This document shows, piece after piece, positions 29,088-37,886 of a stretch of DNA of 64,000 nt. How positions within the stretch are numbered: the stretch's first letter is position 1; every line of letters starts with the position of its first letter. Source of the DNA: Paraburkholderia sejongensis (GTDB lineage: Bacteria > Pseudomonadota > Gammaproteobacteria > Burkholderiales > Burkholderiaceae). Made by a program: the position numbers and the translations under genes. A model generated the notes under the pieces. The model was not told the DNA's origin and did not search any database. It saw nothing but the letters and a program-made list of their open reading frames with translations. The stretch lies in NCBI RefSeq assembly GCF_020880815.1, contig NZ_JAJITD010000023.1, forward strand, positions 29,058 through 93,057, given 5' to 3'.

Positions 29088-30368
29088 ATGGAGCGTTGCA
29101 GAGTACTGGTAATAAACGATTATGCAAAGATGGGCGGCGCGGAGGTTGTCTATCAGCAATCGGCCGAGCTTCTCGGCACGCTGCCGGAAGTCGACGTCAG
29201 ATGCTTCGACGACAGCCATTTCCCCGTCGGCACCACAATGTGGGCGAGGTCGTGGAATGTTCGCGCCGCCCGGGCGCTGGAAGAAACGATCCTTGCTTTC
29301 AGGCCTCATCGGCTGATGGTGCACAACTACCACAATGCTCTGTCCAACTCGATTCTGAACGTGATCGCGCGGCTCAAGCGCGAACTCGGTTATCGCGTCT
29401 ATCACACGAGCCACGACTACCATCTGGTGTACTACAACCCCGCGCTGCAGTATTTCGACAAGCGGCGCGCGGTGATCTTTCCGTTGGAGGCATTGGGCAC
29501 ACGCGCTGCGCTCACGCGCCGGCCCACGCCGAAAGGGATGGTGCACGATCTGATGACCAAGCTGTATTGGCATGCGGTACGCGGCGCATTCAATCCGACG
29601 CGTGTCTTCGAAACCATTCTGTGCCCCAGCGAATTCATGGAGAAAGCACTGCACCGGGTTGGGGTAATGAATACGAAAGTGGTGCGTAATCCGTCTTCAG
29701 TGCCGCAAGCGCTGCAGCCATTGGTGACCAATGGCACGTCGAGTCTGAATATCGCTTTCGTCGGCCGAATTTCGCAGGAAAAGGGGCTCGGGGAATTCGT
29801 CGAACTCGCGCAACAGATCGATTTTCATCGTATCGGCGTGATCGGTGTATTCGGCGACGGTCCGGAGCGCGCGGCGTTGGAGCAACGTTTCGGATCGTTG
29901 ATTGGGCAGCGCAAGCTGATCTTTTTCGGCCGCTTGCCGCAGCAGGAACTGTTTGCGCAGATGCGGCGCTTCGCCGACGCGGTGGTCGTCCCTTCGCTGG
30001 GCGCCGAGAACGCGCCGCTCGTCATCATCGAGGCGGCGATGCTCGGCATGCCGGCACTGGTTCACGACAGCGGCAGCATGGCGACGACCGGCGACGAAGT
30101 CGGCAACAAGATCAAATTCCTGTCGCGGCCCGACAGTTTGAAGCTCGCGCTGGACCGGCTGGCCGCACATCTGGCGGACCACGGCAGAACGTATTCGGTC
30201 GGCGAATACCTGCCGGAGCGCTATCTGCAGCGTCTCGTCGAGACGATGGACATCGACGGGCATTTCAGGCAGCGCGTGCCGGCGCAGCGGGGCGATGCGA
30301 CGGGGGCGGAGCGGCGGCGCGGCTCGGCGTGCGAGTGTGAGTCTGGCGCTAACGATGTTGCGACATAG
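29088..30368 (+). CDS. GT4-family glycosyltransferase
   Basis: A 426-residue GT-B glycosyltransferase. The N-terminal fold starts MERCRVLVINDYAKMGGAEVVYQQ, with acceptor-side loop GGAEV; the C-terminal domain has IAFVGRISQEKGLGEFVEL and the nucleotide-sugar E-x7-E motif in GAENAPLVIIEAAMLGMP. I prefer the ATG at 29088 (AGGG six bases upstream); the frame is open for 53 more codons to a TTG at 28929 in AT-rich DNA. The last 40 residues are low-complexity and basic. It is alone, without other polysaccharide genes, so its acceptor is unknown; acquisition by transfer is plausible. Confidence 0.82.
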   Translation: MERCRVLVINDYAKMGGAEVVYQQSAELLGTLPEVDVRCFDDSHFPVGTTMWARSWNVRAARALEETILAFRPHRLMVHNYHNALSNSILNVIARLKRELGYRVYHTSHDYHLVYYNPALQYFDKRRAVIFPLEALGTRAALTRRPTPKGMVHDLMTKLYWHAVRGAFNPTRVFETILCPSEFMEKALHRVGVMNTKVVRNPSSVPQALQPLVTNGTSSLNIAFVGRISQEKGLGEFVELAQQIDFHRIGVIGVFGDGPERAALEQRFGSLIGQRKLIFFGRLPQQELFAQMRRFADAVVVPSLGAENAPLVIIEAAMLGMPALVHDSGSMATTGDEVGNKIKFLSRPDSLKLALDRLAAHLADHGRTYSVGEYLPERYLQRLVETMDIDGHFRQRVPAQRGDATGAERRRGSACECESGANDVAT

Positions 30369-30398
30369 CTGAGGGCCGGACGGCAGCCCGGTGGTCGC

Positions 30399-31085
30399 TC
30401 ATTTCGTGGCTGGCGCGCTGCCTTGATCGCCAGTCGGCTGCGATGCGCCGATCGGCGGAATCGCGTCGTTGATCGACGGCAGCGGCTGAGGCTCCTGCGC
30501 CGCCCGCGCCTCGGTCGCGCCGGCGGTCGCCGCCACGGTGTCCGTGCGAAGCGTCCGCACCTTCAGATAATGGTCGACCAGCGCGAAATAACGCTGATAG
30601 AACACACCGGCCGGAATCGTCTCGCTCGCGACCTTCACCATCGAGTCGTCGCTCGACCCGATCGGCAGCGACAACGAGCCGAACACGCTCAAACCGACGC
30701 TCGCCGACGTGTTGCTTTTCTTCAGAGCATAACGATCCTGCACCGCATTCACGTAGGCGGTGCTGTGATTGCTGCTGGGGTCGTCTGCGGTACAGACGAC
30801 GTGGACTTCGATCACCGCGTGCGAATCGGCGTTCGGCTGGAAATTTTTAGAGCCGTCGACCGCATCGGACCTCGGCGAGTTGGCGATATAGCCCTGGCTG
30901 AGCAATGCGCGGCGGGCGGCTTCACAAGCGACGTCCGCCTTCGCGTCGAACTTGTGCACATAGGGGCTATCGGCTGAGTCGAACTGTTCTTGCTGATAAA
31001 GCGGCTTCGGCGTCGAGCACGCGGACAGTGCGCTCGCGAGCGCAAGAACGACAGCCGCTGAAAAAACGCGGGACTGAGTGTGCAT
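30399..31085 (-). CDS. DUF2242-type lipoprotein
   Basis: A 228-residue lipoprotein with signal peptide and lipobox LSAC (lipidated Cys23), then the DUF2242 core (KADVACEAARRALLSQGYIANS, AVIEVHVVCT, AYVNAVQDRYALKKS). The segment GIPxQRYFALVD-like near residue 165 is conserved in the family. A Pro/Ala-rich C-terminal tail follows. It converges on the glycosyltransferase gene. Function unknown; likely periplasmic face of the inner or outer membrane. Confidence 0.83.
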   Translation of the reverse strand: MHTQSRVFSAAVVLALASALSACSTPKPLYQQEQFDSADSPYVHKFDAKADVACEAARRALLSQGYIANSPRSDAVDGSKNFQPNADSHAVIEVHVVCTADDPSSNHSTAYVNAVQDRYALKKSNTSASVGLSVFGSLSLPIGSSDDSMVKVASETIPAGVFYQRYFALVDHYLKVRTLRTDTVAATAGATEARAAQEPQPLPSINDAIPPIGASQPTGDQGSAPATK

Positions 31086-31259
31086 GGCTGAGAGTGTGGA
31101 TCGGCGCGAGCGAAGCGGGGTCCGGCACTAAAACGATCAGGACACCCAAGGCTCTTGCACTGCATGAGAGGGACACATCATGCACCGATCCGAAAGTGAA
31201 TAGGCGGCGTCATTATAGTTTGGTTTCCCTACAGGAAGCTTCGACGCGGGTTGTCTGCG

Positions 31260-32432
31260 TCAACGCATTCGGCGCACCGTGGAAAACAGGCCTTCGCTGC
31301 CGAACGCGAGACTGGCGAACCGTTCGCCGATTCGACGGTGCGCGCGTCCGTCCGGGTGCAGTTGATCGGGAAGCGGTAGTTCGTCGAAATCCTGTTGACC
31401 GTAAAGCTCGCGCCCGTCGAGATAACGCAGGTGCGGGTCGTTCGTCGCCCTCTGCTGCACAATGCGCTGCAACTCCTTCCGAATGACGGTCAGCGTCAAT
31501 TTCCCAGCCTTGCACTCAGCTGGATCGCCGGTTGCCCGAAACGAAATCTTGCCGGTCGCCAGTGCATCCATATCGAACGCCCCTGGGCCGGGTGTATGTT
31601 CGTGAATCGGGCAATAGATTGGTGAGACGACCAGTAGCGGTGTGGTCGGATGGCCGTCGCGGATGGTGTCGAGGAAACCGTGCATTGCCGGCGTGAATGC
31701 GCGCAGCCGCATCAGATCAGTGTTGACGAGGTTGATGCCGATTTTCAGGCTGATCATATCGGCGGCCGTGTCGCGCATCGTTCGTGCGGTGAACGGGTCG
31801 AGTAACGCGCTTCCGCCAAAGCCAAGATTGATTAGCTCCACCTCACCGAGGGAAGCGGCGAGCGCGGGCCAGATCGACGTGGGGCTGTCTCCATTGGAGC
31901 CGTGGCTGATGGAACTGCCGTGATGCAACCAGATCTTTCGACCGTCGTTCACCACCGGTTCGACGCGGGCGTTCGAGCGCAGCGCGACGAGTTCCGCGGT
32001 TTCGTTGTACGGCAGCCAGATCTCAACTCTCTTGTCGTGGCCGGGCAAACCGGCGAACCGGAGCGTATCGAACGGCCCCGCTTGTTTCGACGACGTGCCG
32101 GTCGCCATGTCGATCGTCACTATGTCGCCGCTGCCTGCGCGACTCTGGCAAACGAGACGGCCGTCGATCAGCAGGTCGTACACACCGGCCGGCCGCGGCG
32201 GGATACCCGCATAGACGTAACGCGTGGGCAAGACATCGAGTTCGATATCCGTCGCCTGGGTGCGAAACACAAGGCGCACGCCAGAAGGTTGCGACTCGGC
32301 CATCGCCAATTGAGCATCCGCGCACTGAGCACGCGCCCGGGCAGGCAGGCGATGCGGGATGATCCCGCGCTCGGTCCGCTCGAGTTCGAGAGCGCCGCGC
32401 AACAGGTCGTGGCTAATAAGCGTGGTAATCAC
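31260..32432 (-). CDS. SGNH/GDSL-family hydrolase with N-terminal beta-sandwich domain
   Basis: A 390-residue cytosolic esterase. The N-terminal half (about 1-160) is a beta-rich domain; the SGNH domain follows, with nucleophile Ser in IWLHHGSSISHG, oxyanion Gly in LINLGFGGSAL, Asn in LKIGINLVN and the Asp-x-x-His pair in LPDQLHPDGRAH near the C-terminus. I start at a GTG (32432) with GGAG six bases upstream, giving the family-like N-terminus VITTLISHDLL; the frame continues 27 codons further without a site. Acts on acyl or acetyl esters of unknown compounds. Confidence 0.82.
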   Translation of the reverse strand: MITTLISHDLLRGALELERTERGIIPHRLPARARAQCADAQLAMAESQPSGVRLVFRTQATDIELDVLPTRYVYAGIPPRPAGVYDLLIDGRLVCQSRAGSGDIVTIDMATGTSSKQAGPFDTLRFAGLPGHDKRVEIWLPYNETAELVALRSNARVEPVVNDGRKIWLHHGSSISHGSNGDSPTSIWPALAASLGEVELINLGFGGSALLDPFTARTMRDTAADMISLKIGINLVNTDLMRLRAFTPAMHGFLDTIRDGHPTTPLLVVSPIYCPIHEHTPGPGAFDMDALATGKISFRATGDPAECKAGKLTLTVIRKELQRIVQQRATNDPHLRYLDGRELYGQQDFDELPLPDQLHPDGRAHRRIGERFASLAFGSEGLFSTVRRMR

Positions 32433-32547
32433 AAGGCGCTCCGGTCGTGCATTGTGTGATCGATAGCGTATCAAGAGCGCGTGAGCATAGCAGTCGATGG
32501 TGCCGGGAGTCATTCGTTCATCCCGGCACTATGGGACTATTGGATTG

Positions 32548-33315
32548 CTAGGAGCCGACCTTCACACTCATTCCGCCGTCCGCCATCACGACCGATCCAA
32601 CCATGAAGCTGGCTCGCGCGGACGCAAGAAACAGCACGATTTCCGCTATTTCCTTCGGATCGGCTGCGCGCCCGATCGGTGCGCTCTGCCCGTGAGCGGC
32701 AAGCGCGGCGACGCCGTCGCCATCGGCGGCCACGGTGTTGAGGATATTCGTGAGTACGTCGCCGGAGCCCACCGCGTTGACCCGGATGCCGTACTCGATG
32801 GCCTCCAGCGCAAGCGTTCGCGTCAGTTGCGCAAGCGCGCCTTTGGACGCGGTATAGGCCGCGATCGTGGGGAACGCAAAGTACGACGCGTATGACGCTA
32901 CATTGACGATAGCGCCTGAGCGGCGGGGGATCATTGCCTTCATCGCTTCACGCGAGTGCAGGAAAGCACCGGTCAGGTTGACGTCGATGATTCGCTGCCA
33001 ATCGGCGCGCGACATGTCCACCACGAGCTTGTTGATGATGATGCCCGCGTTGTTCACGAGGAGATCCACTTGCCCGAATCGCTCGATAGCGAGTGAGACG
33101 GCTCGCTCGGCACTGCCATCGGCGGAAATATCCGCAACGAGCGGCACGATGTTGGCACTGGCGAGCGCCTCGACCGCGGGATCGATGTCCTCGGCGACGA
33201 CTCGCGCGCCGCGCGCTACGAGCAGCTCCGTGATCGCGCGCCCAATCCCGCTTGCCGCGCCGGTGACGATCGCAACCTTGCCGGCGACTTCTTCTTCGAT
33301 ACCGTACATGTTCAT
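32548..33315 (-). CDS. Short-chain dehydrogenase/reductase
   Basis: A 255-residue classical SDR: cofactor motif TGAASGIGRAI, structural NNAGI, catalytic Ser in IVNVASYAS and Tyr-x3-Lys in YTASK. The acidic residue after beta2 (VAEDID) indicates NAD preference. It is divergent from an AraC-family regulator with a 188-base promoter gap, so it is probably that regulator's target. Substrate unknown. Confidence 0.9.
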   Translation of the reverse strand: MNMYGIEEEVAGKVAIVTGAASGIGRAITELLVARGARVVAEDIDPAVEALASANIVPLVADISADGSAERAVSLAIERFGQVDLLVNNAGIIINKLVVDMSRADWQRIIDVNLTGAFLHSREAMKAMIPRRSGAIVNVASYASYFAFPTIAAYTASKGALAQLTRTLALEAIEYGIRVNAVGSGDVLTNILNTVAADGDGVAALAAHGQSAPIGRAADPKEIAEIVLFLASARASFMVGSVVMADGGMSVKVGS

Positions 33316-33503
33316 TTCCTCATAGCTGATTGTCGGTCGAACTGACGCCCAGTTCGAAATGGCAGAAAGAAATGTACGTGTGCCGGACCCGCGGAACCAT
33401 AGCTACGGTTCTCGCATGCTTGCCTAAAAGTATCAGCAGAAAGAAGCGACTCTGCGCTTCGTCTATAGTGGCTACCACCGGTAATGCCATCCCAGGAACA
33501 CGC

Positions 33504-34406
33504 ATGCTCGCGCGGCAAAAGCGAATCATCGGACTGATCAAGCGGCTCGCGCCGAACGAGGGATACACGGCCTCGCTGCTGCCCGGAGTCAGCTTCATGC
33601 GCTCGAATCGCTCTCTTGGTCGCACGCTGGTTCTATACGAACCGAGCATCGTCCTCGTTTGCCAGGGACGCAAACGCGGCTTTCTCGGCGACGATGTTTT
33701 TCTCTACGATGCGAACCACTATCTGGTGCTTTCGGTGCCGTTGCCGTTTTCCACCGAGACTGAAGCGACACCAGACGAACCACTGCTCGCGGTCACACTC
33801 CGTCTCGATCCGGGCATCACCACCGACCTGATGCTTGCTGTCGATGCCACGGGCACCCCACTACCAGCGGCGCCGCGCGGCATCTATTCCACTCCGATCA
33901 ACCAGCGGCTTGCGGGCGCCCTGCTGCGTCTGGTCGAGGCGCTCGCCTCGCCGCTGGAAGCGAAGATCGTCGCGCCGCTGGTGGTACGCGAGATCTGCTT
34001 CCTCGTGTTGACCGGCGAGCAAGGCGACGCGATGCGCGCGTCGCTCGCCACCACCGGACACTTCTCGCAGATCGCGCGAGCGTTGCGGCGCATCCATGCC
34101 GATTACGATCGGCCTATCGATGTCGATACGTTGTGCGGCGAATGCGGGATGAGTGCCCCGACGTTTCACCGCCATTTCAAGGCCGTGACCCATACCACGC
34201 CGATTCAATATCTGAAGTCGACGCGGTTGCGCCTGGCCCGTCTGCTGATGATCCGCACCGGGTTGACGGCGTCCGCCGCTTCGGCACGAGTCGGCTATGA
34301 AAGTCCGTCGCAATTCAGCCGGGAATTCAAGCGTTTGTTCGGCCGCGCGCCCACGCAAGAAGTCGCGCAGATGAAGGCCGCGTTTGCATGGTCCGAACCA
34401 ATGTGA
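33504..34406 (+). CDS. AraC-family regulator (AraC N-terminal domain type, YqhC-like)
   Basis: A 300-residue regulator. The N-terminal sensor domain (about 25-190; YEPSIVLVCQGRKRGFLGDDVFLYDANHYLVLSVPLPF split by line) is the AraC_N type found in YqhC-like aldehyde-responsive regulators; the DNA-binding part has two helix-turn-helix units (DVDTLCGECGMSAPTFHRHFK and SASAARVGYESPSQFSREFKR region). AGGA precedes the ATG at 33504. Divergent from the SDR gene, its likely target. Confidence 0.88.
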   Translation: MLARQKRIIGLIKRLAPNEGYTASLLPGVSFMRSNRSLGRTLVLYEPSIVLVCQGRKRGFLGDDVFLYDANHYLVLSVPLPFSTETEATPDEPLLAVTLRLDPGITTDLMLAVDATGTPLPAAPRGIYSTPINQRLAGALLRLVEALASPLEAKIVAPLVVREICFLVLTGEQGDAMRASLATTGHFSQIARALRRIHADYDRPIDVDTLCGECGMSAPTFHRHFKAVTHTTPIQYLKSTRLRLARLLMIRTGLTASAASARVGYESPSQFSREFKRLFGRAPTQEVAQMKAAFAWSEPM

Positions 34407-34501
34407 ACGCCTGAGCGCATTGGATCATTTGCCCGATGCCGCCGGCCCAGGCGATGATTCGGGCCGCGAACGCATGTACGGCGCCAGATTTTTCGCGGGT
34501 G

Positions 34502-34538
34502 TTGACCATTGTGGACTGAATGGTTTATAAATCACCCA
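34502..34538 (+). promoter_or_regulatory. tetR promoter with embedded operator; leaderless start
   Basis: A -35 TTGACC (34502-34507) and -10 TATAAA (34526-34531) are 18 bases apart. Seven bases after the -10 lies the A of the ATG at 34538, so the transcript would start at the start codon, and no ribosome site is visible. A 25-base element (34508-34532) fills the spacer and -10 and recurs upstream of the neighbouring transporter gene, with 21 of 25 bases identical. Confidence 0.6.
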
Positions 34539-35155
34539 TGCCTAACACCACCATCCCCGCCGACCGCCAGCGCGGCCGCCCCCGCGAGTTCGACCCCGAC
34601 CGGATTATCGAGCGGGCAATGCAGATCTTCTGGACGCGCGGCTATCAAGGCACCTCCTTACCGGACTTGCTGGAAGCGACCAGGCTCTCCCGAGGCAGTT
34701 TGTACGCAGCTTTCGGCGACAAACACGGGCTGTTCCTGCTCGCTCTCGATCGCTACATCGTCCAGGCGCTCAAGCGTCTGGACGATGAGCTTGCGTCGGG
34801 CCAGACAGCGCTAGCCGGGTTGCAGACGTGTCTGGACGGTTATGTCGCGCGTACCGATGGCGCGGCCGGCAAGCGCGGCTGCCTGGTGGTGGCTACGGCA
34901 ATGGAATTGGCGGCACACGACCAGGAAGTGTCGAAACGGATCGCTCATTTCTTTGCGGCAATGGAAGCCCGGCTGGCGAGGGCCTTGCAGCATGCGCAGA
35001 AAGAAGGCGCTCTGCTCAGGAACGCTAGCCCCGTAGCGACGGCTCACCTGCTCGTTTGCTTTCTGGAAGGACTACGTGTCGTTCGCAAGACAGGCTCCGA
35101 GCCCGACAAGGCAAGAGATGCCGTGCGAGCGCTTATCAGCAGCCTGACCACTTAA
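34538..35155 (+). CDS. TetR-family repressor
   Basis: A 205-residue repressor with an N-terminal helix-turn-helix (RIIERAMQIFWTRGYQGTSLPDLLEATRLSRGSLYAAFGDK over about residues 22-62) and a helical ligand domain. The N-terminus PADRQRGRPREFDPD is typical of Burkholderia regulators of efflux or drug-responsive genes. The longer start (34520) would lie inside the operator. It is followed by an EamA transporter gene and a hydrolase that are presumably its targets. Autoregulation is suggested by the operator in its own promoter. Confidence 0.87.
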   Translation: MPNTTIPADRQRGRPREFDPDRIIERAMQIFWTRGYQGTSLPDLLEATRLSRGSLYAAFGDKHGLFLLALDRYIVQALKRLDDELASGQTALAGLQTCLDGYVARTDGAAGKRGCLVVATAMELAAHDQEVSKRIAHFFAAMEARLARALQHAQKEGALLRNASPVATAHLLVCFLEGLRVVRKTGSEPDKARDAVRALISSLTT

Positions 35156-35192
35156 CTCCTGGCAATGCGGTGCGCCGCGTTATCTCGCGCCC

Positions 35193-35217
35193 ATTTTTAA
35201 ACCAAATAGTCCACAAT
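35193..35217 (-). promoter_or_regulatory. Second copy of the TetR operator, upstream of the EamA gene
   Basis: Read on the minus strand this 25-base element matches the tetR-promoter element at 21 of 25 positions: ATTGTGGACT, three variable bases, TGGTTTA, one variable base, AAAT. It ends two bases before the EamA start codon, and no ribosome site is visible between. Each copy contains TGGACT and TGGTTT nine bases apart. Confidence 0.65.
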
Positions 35218-35219
35218 CC

Positions 35220-36098
35220 ATGAAAGCCATCCATATCGCAGCGGCCCTGCTTGTCCCTCTGTTGTGGGGATTGCAGTACGCCGTCATCAAAGCGGGGCTC
35301 ACGGTATTGCCGCCATTATTTTTCGCCGGCCTGCGATTCGCGGTGATTGCCGCGATTCTCATCCCCTTTGTCGGGAGAATTCGGGCGCCGGAGATCAGGC
35401 CAATCTTCGTCATCTCATGTTTCATGGGCGGGGTGAATTTCGCGTGCGCTTTTGTCGGCTTGACGCAGGCGCCGGCGGGCGTTGCCGGGATTGCCAATCA
35501 GCTTTGGACTCCGTTCACGCTGCTGCTTGCGTGGCCCATGCTCGGCGAGAAACCCTCTGCCCGTACGGTGCTCGGCGTCGGTATCGCGCTGGTTGGTGTA
35601 GCGCTTTCAATCGCGGATCCCAGGCTGAAGGTGCCGGCTATTCCAACGCTCTTTGTGATCGGCTCCGCGCTCGGATTGGCGATGGGCAATGTACTGGCCA
35701 AGAAGTTCGGCCCTTTCGACCCAGTAAAGCTGTTTGCGTGGATGTCGTTCTTCACCGCAATCCAGCTTCTTGGCCTTTCCCTGATCGTGGAGAGCGGTCA
35801 GGTTCAAGCGCTTCAGAGAGCATCGAGTTCTGAATGGCTGGCTTTCGCTTTTACCGTGATGCTCGGCGGTATCGCGGCATTCATCACATGGTTCTGGCTT
35901 ATCGCGCGATTTTCGATGGCGCGAGTTGCCCCCTACGCGTTGCTGCAATCCTTTTTCGCAATTAGCGCTGGGGTGCTCTTCAGACATGAACCCGTTACGC
36001 CGGCGCTGATCTGGGGCGCCGTTATCTGTGTTATCGGAGTCGCGCTCAGCCAGTGGCCTGTCCCCGCCCGGCTGCGCACGGCAGGCAACACGCAATAA
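35220..36098 (+). CDS. EamA/DMT-family transporter
   Basis: A 292-residue inner-membrane permease with ten membrane segments in two EamA repeats (first: LLWGLQYAVIKAGL; second: ALGLAMGNVLAKKFG onward). Members export amino acids, nucleobases or drug-like metabolites. The start at 35220 has no ribosome site, like the adjoining tetR. It is downstream of tetR by 64 bases, with its own operator copy, and followed by a hydrolase gene. Likely an efflux system controlled by the repressor. Confidence 0.88.
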   Translation: MKAIHIAAALLVPLLWGLQYAVIKAGLTVLPPLFFAGLRFAVIAAILIPFVGRIRAPEIRPIFVISCFMGGVNFACAFVGLTQAPAGVAGIANQLWTPFTLLLAWPMLGEKPSARTVLGVGIALVGVALSIADPRLKVPAIPTLFVIGSALGLAMGNVLAKKFGPFDPVKLFAWMSFFTAIQLLGLSLIVESGQVQALQRASSSEWLAFAFTVMLGGIAAFITWFWLIARFSMARVAPYALLQSFFAISAGVLFRHEPVTPALIWGAVICVIGVALSQWPVPARLRTAGNTQ

Positions 36099-36153
36099 AG
36101 CATTCGCAAAACCGCCACGCTTTTTTCACTACAAACCAAAGGAACACATAATC

Positions 36154-36861
36154 ATGGCGAAATTCGTGCTGGTTCACGGCGCTTTTCAGGGCGGCTGGGT
36201 TTACGCACAAGTCGCCCGCCGGCTACGCAAGGCCGGACATGATGTCTACACGCCCACGCTGACCGGCCTCGGAGAACGCTCTCATCTGGCCGACCGGGCG
36301 ATCAACCTCGACACGCACATTCAGGACATCGTCAACGTCTTCAAGTACGAAGACATAACCGATGCAATCTTATGTGGCCACTCGTATGGCGGTCTGGTCA
36401 TCACTGGCGTCGCGCATGAAATCGGCCATCGCATTCGCACGCTTTTCTATCTCGACGCGTATGCGCCAGCCGATGGGCAGTCGCTCGTCGACATTACAGG
36501 CGCCGACACCGCGCTGGCATTCCTGTCGCAGGCGCGCGAACACGACGGAATGATTCCGCCTATTCCAGCCTCCGTCTTCAACGTGAATGGTGCGGACGCC
36601 GCGTGGGTCAACCGGATGTCGGGGCCGCAGCCGCTGGCCACTTTCGTTCAGGGCGTTCGAGCGGGCGTGGATGCGGCGCCGGTGGCCAATCGCACCTATG
36701 TATTCGCGAGTGAGAACGGCGGCGACTGGTTCGTGGACACGCATGCCCGCCTGAAGAACGCCCCCGGATGGAAAGTCCAGAAAATCGCGTGTGGACATTC
36801 GATCATGCTGGACCGTCCCGCGGAGTTGGCGGCGCTACTGCTGGCGGAAGCGCCGCATTGA
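36154..36861 (+). CDS. Alpha/beta-hydrolase (HNL/esterase-like)
   Basis: A 235-residue alpha/beta-hydrolase with oxyanion motif LVHGAFQGGWVY, nucleophile Ser in LCGHSYGGLVI and catalytic His in IACGHSIMLDRP. This is the salicylate-esterase or hydroxynitrile-lyase-like family used on ester or amide metabolites. AAAGGAAC precedes the ATG. Same strand as tetR and EamA, 55 bases after the transporter, so probably part of that regulon; it could act on the exported compound. Confidence 0.87.
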   Translation: MAKFVLVHGAFQGGWVYAQVARRLRKAGHDVYTPTLTGLGERSHLADRAINLDTHIQDIVNVFKYEDITDAILCGHSYGGLVITGVAHEIGHRIRTLFYLDAYAPADGQSLVDITGADTALAFLSQAREHDGMIPPIPASVFNVNGADAAWVNRMSGPQPLATFVQGVRAGVDAAPVANRTYVFASENGGDWFVDTHARLKNAPGWKVQKIACGHSIMLDRPAELAALLLAEAPH

Positions 36862-36937
36862 GGTTTCGCTGTCCTCTTTAATATCGTCGCCAACGGTACG
36901 AACGTGGTTCCAACGTACCGCTCGCGCGGACAAACAC

Positions 36938-37753
36938 TCACAAACCCGGCGACAAACCGCCATCGATTCGCAGATTCGCGCCGGTGATATATCCCGCGAG
37001 CGGATTGACGAGAAACGCGACCGCATCCGCAATTTCGTCCAGCCGCCCCACCCGGCCGACGGGAACCTGAGCGAACATCGGCAGAACCGCGCGCTCGGTA
37101 ACTGGCCACGGCGCGTGCTTATCGGCCACGCCGCGCTCCGCCGCAACTTCGCGGAAACGGCTATCGAGTGCCGCACTGTGTATCGTGCCGGGCGAGACGG
37201 CGTTGACCGTGATCCCGTCTGCGGCGACTGCCTTCGCCATCGACGCGGTCATCGCGTTTATCGCGGCCTTGCAGGCGGAATAGTCGGGCGCGGCCGGTGG
37301 TGGCATCGTCGCCGCGATGCTCGAAATATTCACGATACGTCCCCAGCCAGACTGCTTCATCCCGGGCAACAGCCGGTTAGTGACACGAAGGGCGGCCAGC
37401 ACGTTGCGATCGTAAGCGGACGCCCACGAAGACGGTTGTGTATTTGCCCACAGCTCTTTTGAGCCGCCCGACCCGCCGGCGTTATTGACCAGGATATCGA
37501 TAGGGCCGGCGAGCTTTACCGCGTCCTCGACCAATCGCTGCACATCGTCGTCGCGCGTCAGATCGCCCACGACCACATACGCGTGCCCGCCCTGCACGAT
37601 GATTTCATTGGCCACCTGCTCTGCCTGCCGTTCGTTGCGACCGTGAACGATGGCTGTTGCCTTCTCCTGCGCGAGTTTCCTCGTCATTGCTTCGCCAATT
37701 CCTTTGCTGCTGCCGGTGACGAGAGCCTTCTTGCCGTGCAATTGCAGATCCAT
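36938..37753 (-). CDS. Short-chain dehydrogenase/reductase
   Basis: A 271-residue SDR: TGSSKGIGEAM cofactor motif, NNAGGSGG, catalytic Ser in VNISSIAATM and YSACK (Tyr-x3-Lys). The basic HGRNERQ after beta2 favours NADPH. The start is ATG 37753. It converges on the hydrolase gene and is divergent from the cytochrome b561 gene. Substrate unknown. Confidence 0.88.
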   Translation of the reverse strand: MDLQLHGKKALVTGSSKGIGEAMTRKLAQEKATAIVHGRNERQAEQVANEIIVQGGHAYVVVGDLTRDDDVQRLVEDAVKLAGPIDILVNNAGGSGGSKELWANTQPSSWASAYDRNVLAALRVTNRLLPGMKQSGWGRIVNISSIAATMPPPAAPDYSACKAAINAMTASMAKAVAADGITVNAVSPGTIHSAALDSRFREVAAERGVADKHAPWPVTERAVLPMFAQVPVGRVGRLDEIADAVAFLVNPLAGYITGANLRIDGGLSPGL

Positions 37754-37886
37754 CGTATGTACTCCATTTTTGAAGTAGCAGTTTTCCAGCGCAGAAAAAG
37801 CCAGGAATGTAGCGCAAGCTCGCGATGGCCAGGATCCGTCATTCGACCGATACCGGCAAGCCGCCGGCGCTGCGATCCTACTGTCC

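Noticed and set aside
34520..34537. An upstream ATG as start of tetR
   Set aside because: It is inside the operator and before the predicted transcription start; the ATG at 34538 gives the normal N-terminus.
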